In this document: piece after piece, positions 32,576-39,720 of the stretch
Position numbering within the stretch: position 1 is the stretch's first letter
How the letters are laid out: the number at the start of each line of letters is the position of its first letter
Origin: Nesterenkonia alba DSM 19423
GTDB taxonomy: Bacteria; Actinomycetota; Actinomycetes; Actinomycetales; Micrococcaceae
NCBI RefSeq assembly: GCF_000421745.1
Contig: NZ_ATXP01000018.1
Span: forward strand, 1 to 46,385
Reading direction: 5' to 3'
Length of the DNA: 46,385 nt
Position numbers and translations under genes: made by a program
Notes under the pieces: model-generated
Database searches by the model: none
What the model saw: the letters and a program-made list of their open reading frames with translations, nothing else
Told to the model about the DNA's origin: nothing

Positions 32576-33655
32576 TCAACCGATCCTGTTGCCATTGCTG
32601 ATCTGGTCTGCAGCTGTTCCACGTGCTCCATCACAGTTGGTTGTGTAATAGGCATACCCGCCTGTTCTGTACCCCCAGCTTTGGGCGATGCAGTCTGCGT
32701 TCTGTTCCAGACCGTGCCACTTACCTGGGACGTTTCTTGGATAGTCCGCTCTCAAAGCACCGTAAACAGCGTTGGCATCGTCGTAGAGTTCCTCAACGTG
32801 CCCGTCATATGCTTGCCATTGACGAATGTGCGCACACTCGTGAGCAGTTACATATGCTGTCTGGTAAGCATCCATATCATTTCTCAAGTAGATGTATGGT
32901 TCGATCTTTGGTGCTCCACCCTCATACCAGACAATGTTTCCGCTCTGGTCTTGGTTTCTGAAAACAATTTGGAAGTCACCACAACCATGTCTGGCTGCTA
33001 CTTCGTCTGCTATCTGTTGGTTGCTCTTGCCTTCAAGACTGATAGGAGCAGCATCCTCGGCTGTTCCACTGGATCCACTGTTGGAGCTGGAGCCTCCTGA
33101 GTTGCTGTTGCCACCGTTGCTGGAGGATCCTCCGGAGCTTGAACCGGAACCGTTATTGCTACCACTGTTAGCTTGAGCTTCTTCCTCTGCTGCAGCTTCG
33201 GCTTGTCTTTGTGCCTCTTCCTCGGCAGCCTTACGTTCTGCTTCCTCTTGTGCCTTACGCTCTTCCTCGAGTCGCTCTTGTTCGCGTTGTTCGTTGAGTT
33301 CTTGAACGCGACGCTCAATCTCTGCTATCTCATGTGCTTCTTGCAGCTCACGTAGTTCCTCAATGCTGGCGTCGTTTTCAAGTCCTTCCTCAATTACTTC
33401 AGGTGCGAACTTCTCTGTGCTGAATACTGGTAGGTCAATGCTTGGTTGTACATCAGTGTCAACAGTGACTGGTTCTGTTATCTGTGTATTGCTTGCTGGA
33501 ACCTCTAACGTGCTTACTGGTGTTGTGTCGTGTGCTTCTGCATCTACACTGTTTTCTGCGCATCCTGTGAGTGCTAATAGTGCGATAGCTGTTGTAGTCG
33601 TTAGTTGCTTGACCGCGCCTCCGGCAGCGGAAGTTGCTTTTCTTCTGAAAATCAT
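32576..33655 (-). CDS. Lipoprotein putative zinc metallopeptidase
   Basis: 359 residues. A lipoprotein signal ends LALTGC (Cys32). A charged coiled coil (about 98-160) and a Gly/Ser/Asn linker follow, then the catalytic domain with HECAHIRQWQAY and GLEQNADCIAQSWGY, as in the 31640 product. So it is a surface lipoprotein with a stalk and a peptidase head. Three other cysteines (HGCGDF, ADCIA, TNCDGA) may form disulphides. Leader AAGAGGTACAAGAACG. A double GTTAGATAAA box lies upstream. Confidence 0.82.
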   Translation of the reverse strand: MIFRRKATSAAGGAVKQLTTTTAIALLALTGCAENSVDAEAHDTTPVSTLEVPASNTQITEPVTVDTDVQPSIDLPVFSTEKFAPEVIEEGLENDASIEELRELQEAHEIAEIERRVQELNEQREQERLEEERKAQEEAERKAAEEEAQRQAEAAAEEEAQANSGSNNGSGSSSGGSSSNGGNSNSGGSSSNSGSSGTAEDAAPISLEGKSNQQIADEVAARHGCGDFQIVFRNQDQSGNIVWYEGGAPKIEPYIYLRNDMDAYQTAYVTAHECAHIRQWQAYDGHVEELYDDANAVYGALRADYPRNVPGKWHGLEQNADCIAQSWGYRTGGYAYYTTNCDGARGTAADQISNGNRIG

Positions 33656-33709
33656 CGTTCTTGTACCTCTTGTGTGTTTGTTTTGTTGACAATGTTGGCT
33701 GTTGTTGCT

Positions 33710-33750
33710 TTATCTAACATCGTGTTTATTTATCTAACAAGCATTGACAC
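33710..33750 (-). promoter_or_regulatory. Tandem GTTAGATAAA boxes upstream of 33655
   Basis: TGCTTGTTAGATAAATAAAC and ATGTTAGATAAAGC on the minus strand, nearly identical to 24501-24540. Confidence 0.5.
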
Positions 33751-33784
33751 AGAAAAAGCACTGAAGATCGCTCCCCAGTGCTCT
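33750..33784 (-). terminator. Terminator of the sipW-like gene
   Basis: AGCACTG and CAGTGCT stem; TTTTTCTGTG follows on the minus strand. Confidence 0.75.
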
Positions 33785-33845
33785 CAGCTGTTAATCCTGC
33801 CCACATGCTCGCGAGAAAAGTCTTCTGAAGTTTTTCAGTGACTGC

Positions 33846-34685
33846 TCAGCTCTCGCGGTTCTCCTCGATAGCAGCATCGACATCAGTCAAGAGAACTCTG
33901 CTGACATCTGCATCCTCTGTTGCAGGTTCCTGCTCTGCATCGTCACTGTTCTCAGAGTCAGCAGCTGCTTCCTTGTCCTCTGGTTCGCCAGTGCTGTCAT
34001 CTTGCTTGCTGTCGTTCTCAGCGATCTCGTCCTCGTCCTTTGGCCAGAGAGCCCATGTGAGCAGTGCACCGAGTAGACCAAATAACCAGATTGAGTACTG
34101 TTGCAGCCAAGCAATCGCAGGTGCCACATAGGGAACGTTCCAGAGGATCTTTAAGCCGTTATCCTCAGTGAATAGGTATGGGCGAGCATCTGGCAGATCG
34201 TTCGCATCCCCCTGCATTTCAGCAACCGTTACAGTGCCATCCTCGATATCGCTGTGTTCCACGATCTCGAACTCTTGAACCAGCGTGCTTTCACCCAAGT
34301 GCCCACGTGTGATGTCGTAGTACCAGTCAGCTTCACCCTCCCAGGTCCAATAATCGTATTGGTTCTCAATTACCTGTTCGATAGTCTCCGGGTTGTTCAC
34401 GTCGATAACACGGTGAGTGATCCTGTCGGCGTTACGTCCTGGATCGAAGAGCATGATGTCTCCGACCTCAATATCCTCGTTATCCTGTGGGATCGCTATG
34501 GCAGCTGCACCTGTTTGAATGGTTGGCTCCATAGACCCTGTGCTGAATAAGACAACTTCTGCGTCGTAGTAGGCAGCTACGCCGATTGCTCCGATGGCGC
34601 TGATCCCGAGTATGGCGAGCACCCATAAGAGTGCACTTGCTATCTTGTCTATAATCTTCCTTGTTACTGTTAATGCTGTTTTCAT
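33846..34685 (-). CDS. sipW: SipW-type signal peptidase I
   Basis: 279 residues. A first membrane span (residues about 17-38) is followed by STGSMEPTIQ with the nucleophile Ser51, then GDIMLF, and DRITHRVID with His91. The Ser-His pair instead of Ser-Lys marks the ER/archaeal/SipW class that processes TasA- and camelysin-like precursors. A second span lies near 190-215, and an acidic cytoplasmic tail follows. The precursors encoded at 37403, 38929 and 41001 have SipW-type signals, so they are the likely substrates. Leader AACAGGGGTACAAGAACAAG. Confidence 0.9.
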   Translation of the reverse strand: MKTALTVTRKIIDKIASALLWVLAILGISAIGAIGVAAYYDAEVVLFSTGSMEPTIQTGAAAIAIPQDNEDIEVGDIMLFDPGRNADRITHRVIDVNNPETIEQVIENQYDYWTWEGEADWYYDITRGHLGESTLVQEFEIVEHSDIEDGTVTVAEMQGDANDLPDARPYLFTEDNGLKILWNVPYVAPAIAWLQQYSIWLFGLLGALLTWALWPKDEDEIAENDSKQDDSTGEPEDKEAAADSENSDDAEQEPATEDADVSRVLLTDVDAAIEENRES

Positions 34686-34703
34686 CTTGTTCTTGTACCC
34701 CTG

Positions 34704-35225
34704 TTAGTTTTGTATCCTGTTTGTCTGCTGTTGTGCGGCTGTTTGCTTCTCCGGTCGCATGCTGGCTATCAAGTCAAGCTTCCAGTCCAGCGGGAGGTCT
34801 GTGCTCAGTGCTTCAATGAGTCCACTGTCTTCTGGCCTAAACTCTGTTCCTGTATTGATGTCCACAACGGCTGTCCTGTACTCGGTGAGCAGCACGACCA
34901 AGCGCTCAATGACCGTGGACAGATAGATGTCCATACTGTCCTCATATGACTCAAGGTTCCATGTGTTCACGATGAGTTGACTGTCTACTGGTGTTGCCGG
35001 AGTGAGCTCGTTAAACCAATACAAGTCAGTTAGCTTGCGCAGATAGATGCGCTCAAGTGAATACAGTTTCTCTGTGCTTGGGAGATTGAGGCTTGAGTCT
35101 CGTCCTCGTAGAGCATCCTCCAGGGCGGCGTTGTGTCGCTGTTCCTTCCCGTGTGGGAGGATTACTAGCTCTCTGTATCTGTCAACGGCTGACAATGGCT
35201 CCTGTGGCCTTACAGCGGTGCTCAT
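34704..35225 (-). CDS. Hypothetical protein with C-terminal LPxxW box
   Basis: 173 residues, soluble, helical, unknown. Near its end is ALSTDLPLDWKLDLIASM, similar to the LPxxW boxes of A1, A3, A4 and the 30527 product. The start overlaps the stop of the exonuclease gene (ATGA). The leader of the sipW-like gene overlaps its last codons, so the three genes probably form one operon. Confidence 0.8.
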   Translation of the reverse strand: MSTAVRPQEPLSAVDRYRELVILPHGKEQRHNAALEDALRGRDSSLNLPSTEKLYSLERIYLRKLTDLYWFNELTPATPVDSQLIVNTWNLESYEDSMDIYLSTVIERLVVLLTEYRTAVVDINTGTEFRPEDSGLIEALSTDLPLDWKLDLIASMRPEKQTAAQQQTNRIQN

Positions 35226-35941
35226 CTCACACCGGCTCCAGTTAGCTCTCTGGGTGCTTCACCGTTAAGTGCAGTCTTCAAGTTCTCAAGGGCTTCCTCT
35301 GAGGACAGGTGAAACGTGAACCGTGTTTGCTTCTGTGGTGCAGGAGCTTGGACTGCCTCAGCGGCTTCCTGTCCTGCTTTCATGGTCTGCAAGTATGTGC
35401 GGTATGCGTTGACGCACTCTTCAATGTCGTCCATAGCACGGTGCGTGTAGTTCGCCTTGTTGTGCGGTGATGGCACACTGGCTGCTTCTGCAAACAACCA
35501 GATTGAGGTCACGTCCACTGTGCGGAAATGTGTGCACTCGTTAGCAGCAGGCAGATACTTTTCAAGGAAGCTCCTATCGAACGCAGTGTTGTTCCCACCC
35601 AGGTAAGGTCGGCTCCCACCTGTCTGCGCCTGGATCCAGTTAGCAAACTGTGTGTCAACACTTTGAAGACCGCTGTCTACATCTGCTTGCTTAACCAGCT
35701 CCCGCAGTAGTCCACTGTTGTTGTGCATCTGAATGCACTTGTTATCCATGAGACTGAAAATATGATCTAACTCAGCAGGGGAGTAGTGGACAACTCTCTC
35801 GAATCTACTGATCTCGGTCCCCTGCGTATCCGTGAGGATCGCTGCCACCTCAAGCAGAGCATGCTTGTTGGCATCTATACCTGTTGTCTCTGTATCTATG
35901 AATAGGATCGTGTACTTCTTGTCGTCTGTTCCTTTCTGCAT
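35222..35941 (-). CDS. Oligoribonuclease-like DEDDh exonuclease
   Basis: 239 residues. FIDTETTGID (Asp16, Glu18) is exonuclease motif I. HNNSGLLRELV matches the HxxSGLxxxV signature of oligoribonuclease; GGNNTAFDRSFLEKYLP matches its CGNSIxxDRxFLxxxMP, and HRAMDDIEE is the final His/Asp motif. It probably degrades short RNA or DNA oligonucleotides. It is longer than Orn (about 180 aa) because of a C-terminal extension ending in Gly/Ala-rich sequence. A phage-type DnaQ-like exonuclease is the alternative. Confidence 0.85.
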   Translation of the reverse strand: MQKGTDDKKYTILFIDTETTGIDANKHALLEVAAILTDTQGTEISRFERVVHYSPAELDHIFSLMDNKCIQMHNNSGLLRELVKQADVDSGLQSVDTQFANWIQAQTGGSRPYLGGNNTAFDRSFLEKYLPAANECTHFRTVDVTSIWLFAEAASVPSPHNKANYTHRAMDDIEECVNAYRTYLQTMKAGQEAAEAVQAPAPQKQTRFTFHLSSEEALENLKTALNGEAPRELTGAGVR

Positions 35942-35988
35942 CTGTTCTGTACCCCTGTGTTTGTTCTGTATGAGTGGCTATGTATTTG

Positions 35989-36006
35989 TGTCTAACCAGC
36001 AGTGAG
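35989..36006 (-). promoter_or_regulatory. GTTAGACAC box upstream of 35941
   Basis: CTCACTGCTGGTTAGACAC-like box on the minus strand, about 50 bases before the ATG. Confidence 0.45.
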
Positions 36007-36028
36007 TCCAAAAACCGCAATCAGTGCT

Positions 36029-36050
36029 GATCGTTACCATGTCGTTACAA
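36029..36050 (-). repeat. GTAACG tandem element, copy 3
   Basis: TTGTAACGACATGGTAACGA on the minus strand, the same structure as at 8617 and 14031. It lies about 90 bases upstream of 35941. Confidence 0.45.
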
Positions 36051-36689
36051 TTAAGCTGCGAGATCCTTAACTCGAACATCGAAATCAAATGCTGACCTGA
36101 CTGCGAGTGGCGCGTGTTTCCAGCTCACGATGCGATCCAGTGTTGAACCGTTAACAATAAAGTCCTCGTTATACAGCTGGTTGAAGATAATGTGCGGAAC
36201 ATCTTGTTCTCTGAAGTCTGCGATCTGTGCAGGGCTGTCATCGATGAACAGATCAATGAACCCACCGTTGCCAGTGAACCAGGAAGCTTTGTCATCGCTG
36301 TGAATCACGCCATCAACAAACGGTGCGTGTTCTTGTACCCACTGTTCTGTGTGCTTACGGTGTTGTTCCTTGCGAGCTGTGATTGCAACGAACCTGTAGC
36401 CAGCGTTGACTAAGTAGTAGCAAGCTTGTTGAGCGTGGGGGAGTGGAGCGAGCTTTGAGTAGATGCCTTGCTTCTCTGCTGCCTTGAATGCATCCACGAA
36501 GGTTTTGAAGCTGCTGTCAGTGAAGTCCCAGTTGGCGCAGTCATAGCCGTCTGGTGTTGGCAGTGTTGTGAGTGCTGTGCGAACGTCGAGGTTGTCACTG
36601 TGGGCGATGAAGTTTCGCAAACCGCCTGTGAAGTCTGTGTATGTGTTGTCTAGGTCTAATCCTATAACTTTGTGTTCTCTTGTAAACAT
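36051..36689 (-). CDS. HAD-type 5'-nucleotidase-like protein
   Basis: 212 residues. GLDLDNTYTDF (Asp11, Asp13) is the HAD nucleophile motif, FVAITARKEQ is motif II, and FIDDSPAQI is motif IV. The pattern resembles 5'(3')-deoxyribonucleotidases of the NT5C type that are common in phages, so it probably dephosphorylates (deoxy)nucleotides. Leader ACACAGGAGAGCACAGCACAT. A GCATCCC hairpin and a tandem GTTAGATAAA box lie upstream. Confidence 0.82.
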   Translation of the reverse strand: MFTREHKVIGLDLDNTYTDFTGGLRNFIAHSDNLDVRTALTTLPTPDGYDCANWDFTDSSFKTFVDAFKAAEKQGIYSKLAPLPHAQQACYYLVNAGYRFVAITARKEQHRKHTEQWVQEHAPFVDGVIHSDDKASWFTGNGGFIDLFIDDSPAQIADFREQDVPHIIFNQLYNEDFIVNGSTLDRIVSWKHAPLAVRSAFDFDVRVKDLAA

Positions 36690-36719
36690 ATGTGCTGTGC
36701 TCTCCTGTGTTCTCTGTGA

Positions 36720-36740
36720 GCATCCCTACTGGAATGCAGG
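36720..36740. repeat. GCATCCC hairpin repeat, copy 4
   Basis: GCATCCCTACTGGAATGCAG, about 31 bases upstream of the 36689 ATG, inside the probable leader. Confidence 0.5.
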
Positions 36741-36779
36741 TGGTTCACCGTTAGGTGATGCTGACAAGTGTTGACGTTG

Positions 36780-36817
36780 TTTAACATCGTATTTATTTAT
36801 CTAACAAGCTCTGTGAC
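36780..36817 (-). promoter_or_regulatory. Tandem GTTAGATAAA boxes upstream of 36689
   Basis: GCTTGTTAGATAAATAAATA then CGATGTTAAA on the minus strand. Confidence 0.5.
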
Positions 36818-36844
36818 GAAATATCATCGTTTCCGTGAATTAAT

Positions 36845-36860
36845 GTCTACATATGTTGAC
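36845..36860. promoter_or_regulatory. Palindrome, copy 3
   Basis: GTCTACATATGTTGAC, one base different from the other copies. Confidence 0.55.
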
Positions 36861-36910
36861 AAAGAGACTGTCGGAGTTTGTATGTGGGCACTTGTCAGGG
36901 AGGGTGAGAT

Positions 36911-36946
36911 CACGAAAAACCCCCGCTACGCCGTGCAACGGGGGCT
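36911..36946 (-). terminator. Strong terminator on the minus strand
   Basis: CCCCCG and CGGGGG form the stem; TTTTTCGTG follows on the minus strand. It ends the short unit starting at 37188. Confidence 0.8.
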
Positions 36947-37068
36947 CTTCTCTGCTCCAACAGGATCGAGGGAAACAGCAGCTCACTTTGTTAACGCAGG
37001 CGAGCAACTGCGAGCAGGTCAGTCGTTCAAAACCATATTGTTTCCACCAGTGGTTTCAGAGCGAACTG

Positions 37069-37188
37069 TTATCTCAGCACTACTTGGGAATGAGTTATTC
37101 TCATATTCCGTGTCTTGGGTCTCGACCTCTTAACGGGGGAGTGGTCTGTGCCTGCCTTGTCTACATCCGTTGTGTCCTCTGCTGTCAT
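37069..37188 (-). CDS. 39-aa ORF resembling a secreted-protein N-terminus
   Basis: It begins MTAEDTTDVDKAGTDHSPVK after a perfect element leader (AACAGGAGTACAGAAACAAG). The 41001 product begins MTADNTGNKTNHSPTSRAAR after an equally good leader. The small frame then stops without a hydrophobic segment, so it may be a truncated copy of such a precursor gene or a small peptide gene. A GTTAGAAAC box and a terminator flank it. Confidence 0.5.
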   Translation of the reverse strand: MTAEDTTDVDKAGTDHSPVKRSRPKTRNMRITHSQVVLR

Positions 37189-37325
37189 CTTGTTTCTGTA
37201 CTCCTGTTTGCTACTCTGCCTCCCTTCTGAAGGCTCTGTCGGTCCTGTTATTTGTCCACCGCGACTTCGTCTGCGGAAGTCTGCCGTCCGGTAGGGCCGC
37301 TGTAGACACTTTGCTCTCAATGTGA

Positions 37326-37370
37326 AAGGGAGCCTGGTCTCCGGTCTCTCAACTGAAAACCAAGCTCCCC
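37326..37370 (-). terminator. Terminator repeat, copy 1
   Basis: GGGAGCCTGG and CCAAGCTCCC form the stem around GGTCTCTCAACTGAAAA. It is nearly identical to 40911-40953. It lies 30-75 bases after the 37403 stop, and CCCTTTCA follows on the minus strand. Confidence 0.6.
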
Positions 37371-37373
37371 TAT

Positions 37374-37392
37374 GTTTCTAACGAGCTGTGAC
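37374..37392 (-). promoter_or_regulatory. GTTAGAAAC box after the 37403 gene
   Basis: GTCACAGCTCGTTAGAAAC on the minus strand, between the 37403 stop and the terminator repeat, heading the 37188 unit. Confidence 0.45.
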
Positions 37393-37402
37393 TCGAATCA
37401 GA

Positions 37403-38791
37403 TCACTCAAAATGGAAGAGTGGCGATCTCCATGTGTCGCTCAAGGAACCTGACTGCCAAACGCCGTGACCAGATGTGAAGACAATGTCGAAACCAACGC
37501 TTCCGTGAGTATCAGGCGTAATCTCTACACCATCAGCGGAAGCAAAGTTGATAGTAGAAACTCCTGCTTCCATGTCAGTTCCCTCAAAGTGCCCGACTCC
37601 GTCAGCGTCAATCGTATATCCACTACCAGGAAGAAGCACGAGGTCTTCGTCTGGTTCAATACGACCAGCTATGTTGACTGTAGAAGCACTGTCACCGATG
37701 TATATGCTCAAAGAAGAAGCAGTTCCGGTTTGATCGCCTACATTGAAGATAACAGAGTCGGATTCGTACTCAACAATAACTTCCTCGGTAGGTGCTCCAG
37801 GCTCACCAGGTTCTGGCTCACCAGGGCCATCCGCTCCACCCAAGCAAGCTGCCTGGTCAATGTGTGAGGTGTAGTCGATTCCCTCGGAAACAGTAAGAAC
37901 ACCCCGTTCTTCTAAGTCATCATGGTCCAAGTGCTCAAGTAGATCGCTCTCAGCGTGCGGCGGATCTCCGAGAATCACATCGCCTGCTATCGGATCGTAT
38001 GCCCAGATTGATCCATCTTCATCCTGCCCCTCGAAAACAAGGAAGTTCCCACCACCGTTGTCTCTGTACTCCTGGTTTGTCAGGATAGTGCTCTCTAGGT
38101 TGATGGCGCTCCAGTCAACAGAAACACCACCGCCTTCATTCAGCAGCGGCGCTCCCTCATAGTCCCTATCAGCAAGCTCAGCATTGAAAGTCCAAAGACC
38201 CTCGTAAGAACGATCCTGTGACTCGTTGTCAGTGTTGTTAAGCAAGAACTGAGCATCCAGAACGATAGGCTCACCGTCAGCAGGAACATCTACCTCACCA
38301 ACAGCGCCGTCATTGTTAATAGCAATATGCTCGTTACCGATGTAGTAAGCGATGTCCTCGTTAAATTGACCGTTGACCTGCTCAGCGATAGCCTCAGCCT
38401 CAATAACACCGTTATAGGTTGTCTCCTCTGAAGCTCTCAAGAAAACATTTGTTGTCACCATGTCACATGGTCGCCAAGCACTTCCACCAACGCTGTCCTC
38501 AATGAATGTGCTCAAGTCAATGGTTGCTGTGGAACCAGGTGTTGTACCTGATAGCCACTCAAGGTTGCCATCCTCGTCAGCACTGGTCGCAATCTCAAGA
38601 CCAAAAGCACCAGCCTCAATGTCTACCTGTGCTCTCTCGGCATCATTCCATGCTGCAAGGGTTCCGCCGCCGATAAGTGATAGCCCAGCAACGCCTGCAA
38701 CGGATGCAGCTGCTAGTTTCTTACGTCTCTTACTTGTTTGCGCTTTAGAAGCGTTCTGTGAGCTTGTGTTCGCCCCTTTCTCTGTTTTCAT
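37403..38791 (-). CDS. Exported protein with SipW-type signal, TasA/camelysin-like
   Basis: 462 residues. Basic N-region (SKRRKKLAAA), hydrophobic span (SVAGVAGLSLIGGGTLAAW) and a WNDAERAQ boundary, the layout of SipW-dependent (alternate-type) signal peptides. The mature part opens with IEAGAFGLEI, as in TasA-like and RER_14450-type exported proteins. It is acidic and Gly-rich, with a C-terminal domain after a PGEPEPGEPGAP linker. No C-terminal anchor. A fibre subunit or surface protein is likely. Leader AACAGGAGTATAGGAACAG. Confidence 0.85.
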   Translation of the reverse strand: MKTEKGANTSSQNASKAQTSKRRKKLAAASVAGVAGLSLIGGGTLAAWNDAERAQVDIEAGAFGLEIATSADEDGNLEWLSGTTPGSTATIDLSTFIEDSVGGSAWRPCDMVTTNVFLRASEETTYNGVIEAEAIAEQVNGQFNEDIAYYIGNEHIAINNDGAVGEVDVPADGEPIVLDAQFLLNNTDNESQDRSYEGLWTFNAELADRDYEGAPLLNEGGGVSVDWSAINLESTILTNQEYRDNGGGNFLVFEGQDEDGSIWAYDPIAGDVILGDPPHAESDLLEHLDHDDLEERGVLTVSEGIDYTSHIDQAACLGGADGPGEPEPGEPGAPTEEVIVEYESDSVIFNVGDQTGTASSLSIYIGDSASTVNIAGRIEPDEDLVLLPGSGYTIDADGVGHFEGTDMEAGVSTINFASADGVEITPDTHGSVGFDIVFTSGHGVWQSGSLSDTWRSPLFHFE

Positions 38792-38822
38792 CTGTTCCTA
38801 TACTCCTGTTTAGTTCCGTATC

Positions 38823-38939
38823 TTATTTTTCCTCGTCTGCATCCTCTGCAAACAATTCTTGTATGTCTTCCTTGTTGTCTCTGAGGAAGTTTCTCAACAG
38901 TTCAACCTGCTCAGCTGTCAAACGATCCTCAAGCGTCAT
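38823..38939 (-). CDS. Small acidic ORF, 38 aa
   Basis: MTLEDRLTAEQVELLRNFLR followed by an acidic tail. The ATG lies inside the last codons of the 38929 gene, with GGTGAGGACG before it. The frame ends 32 bases before the 37403 gene's start. Well placed but short. Confidence 0.5.
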   Translation of the reverse strand: MTLEDRLTAEQVELLRNFLRDNKEDIQELFAEDADEEK

Positions 38940-39720
38940 CGTCCTCACCTGCGTCAGCTGAGAAATCAATGTTGTTGTCCTCGTGAGTGCTGTTCTCGTC
39001 TACAAATGCAGTCAAGTTCCACGCTGCGGACAACTCGTAGGCTTCCTCTGACTCTGGAAGAGTGTCATGTGCCTCTACTGCCAAACCGAACACAACTGGT
39101 GTCTGGTCTGCAGGGAGAACAACAGTTCCCTCACGTTCCTCAACGGCAGCGTCCTCGTCCTCAGAGATAACACCACTCAAACGGAAGTCCTCCGAATCGC
39201 GCTCAATGATGGTCCAGCTGAACTCGCCATCGATCTCGTCGTCAATGGAGAACAAGTGCTCAACCTCGGCAGCATCGATCACGCCATCATGTGTGGTCGG
39301 CTCTGCTGCTCTCACATAGAAGACAGTCTGTGCTGTGTCGCCAGCCTCAAAAGCGAAGTCCTCTGGAAGGTCTGCAAGCGTTAGCCCTGCATTGTTCTCA
39401 AGGTCTGTGCCGTCCTGCCAGCTCTCGCCGCCGTCAGTGCTGATCTCGATCTCAAAGTCACCAGTAGAGAAGGAACCGCCTGTGGACTCCTCATCGGACC
39501 AGTCAGCGCCTGTTCCTCCAACAAAGAAGATAGATGCTGCAACACCGGCAACAGCGCCAGCTCCGACCAACCCAGCAAGAGCAATCTTCTTGCGGTTAGG
39601 TTTGGTGTCTACATTTGTGGACTCTTTGTTTACAGGTTCTTCGTGTGCCTCACCTTCAGCGAGGTCAAGGCTGCGATCAAAGTCCTGGTCAAGTACGTCA
39701 AGTTCTCTTGTGTATGTCAT
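38929..39720 (-). CDS. Exported protein with SipW-type signal
   Basis: 263 residues. A long acidic cytoplasmic N-part (about 38 residues) leads to NRKKIALAGLVGAGAVAG, a hydrophobic span ending FVGGTGADWSDEES, then FSTGDFEIEISTDGG, the same signal and opening strand as in the 37403 product. The mature region is acidic and Trp-containing, with repeated E/D clusters. It would be a partner or minor subunit of the 37403 protein. The ATG overlaps the stop of the 39717 gene (ATGA). Confidence 0.85.
   Translation of the reverse strand: MTYTRELDVLDQDFDRSLDLAEGEAHEEPVNKESTNVDTKPNRKKIALAGLVGAGAVAGVAASIFFVGGTGADWSDEESTGGSFSTGDFEIEISTDGGESWQDGTDLENNAGLTLADLPEDFAFEAGDTAQTVFYVRAAEPTTHDGVIDAAEVEHLFSIDDEIDGEFSWTIIERDSEDFRLSGVISEDEDAAVEEREGTVVLPADQTPVVFGLAVEAHDTLPESEEAYELSAAWNLTAFVDENSTHEDNNIDFSADAGEDDDA

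Larger units (their letters stand above)
36690..37068. promoter_or_regulatory. Control region upstream of 36689
   Basis: 379 bases. In order away from the gene: GCATCCC hairpin, tandem GTTAGATAAA boxes, a palindrome and the terminator of the 37188 unit. No larger gene. Confidence 0.5.

Noticed and set aside
39607-39624. Sequence resembling the palindrome (GTCTACATTTGTGGAC)
   Set aside because: It has a mismatch at the centre and lies inside a coding region, so it is probably chance.
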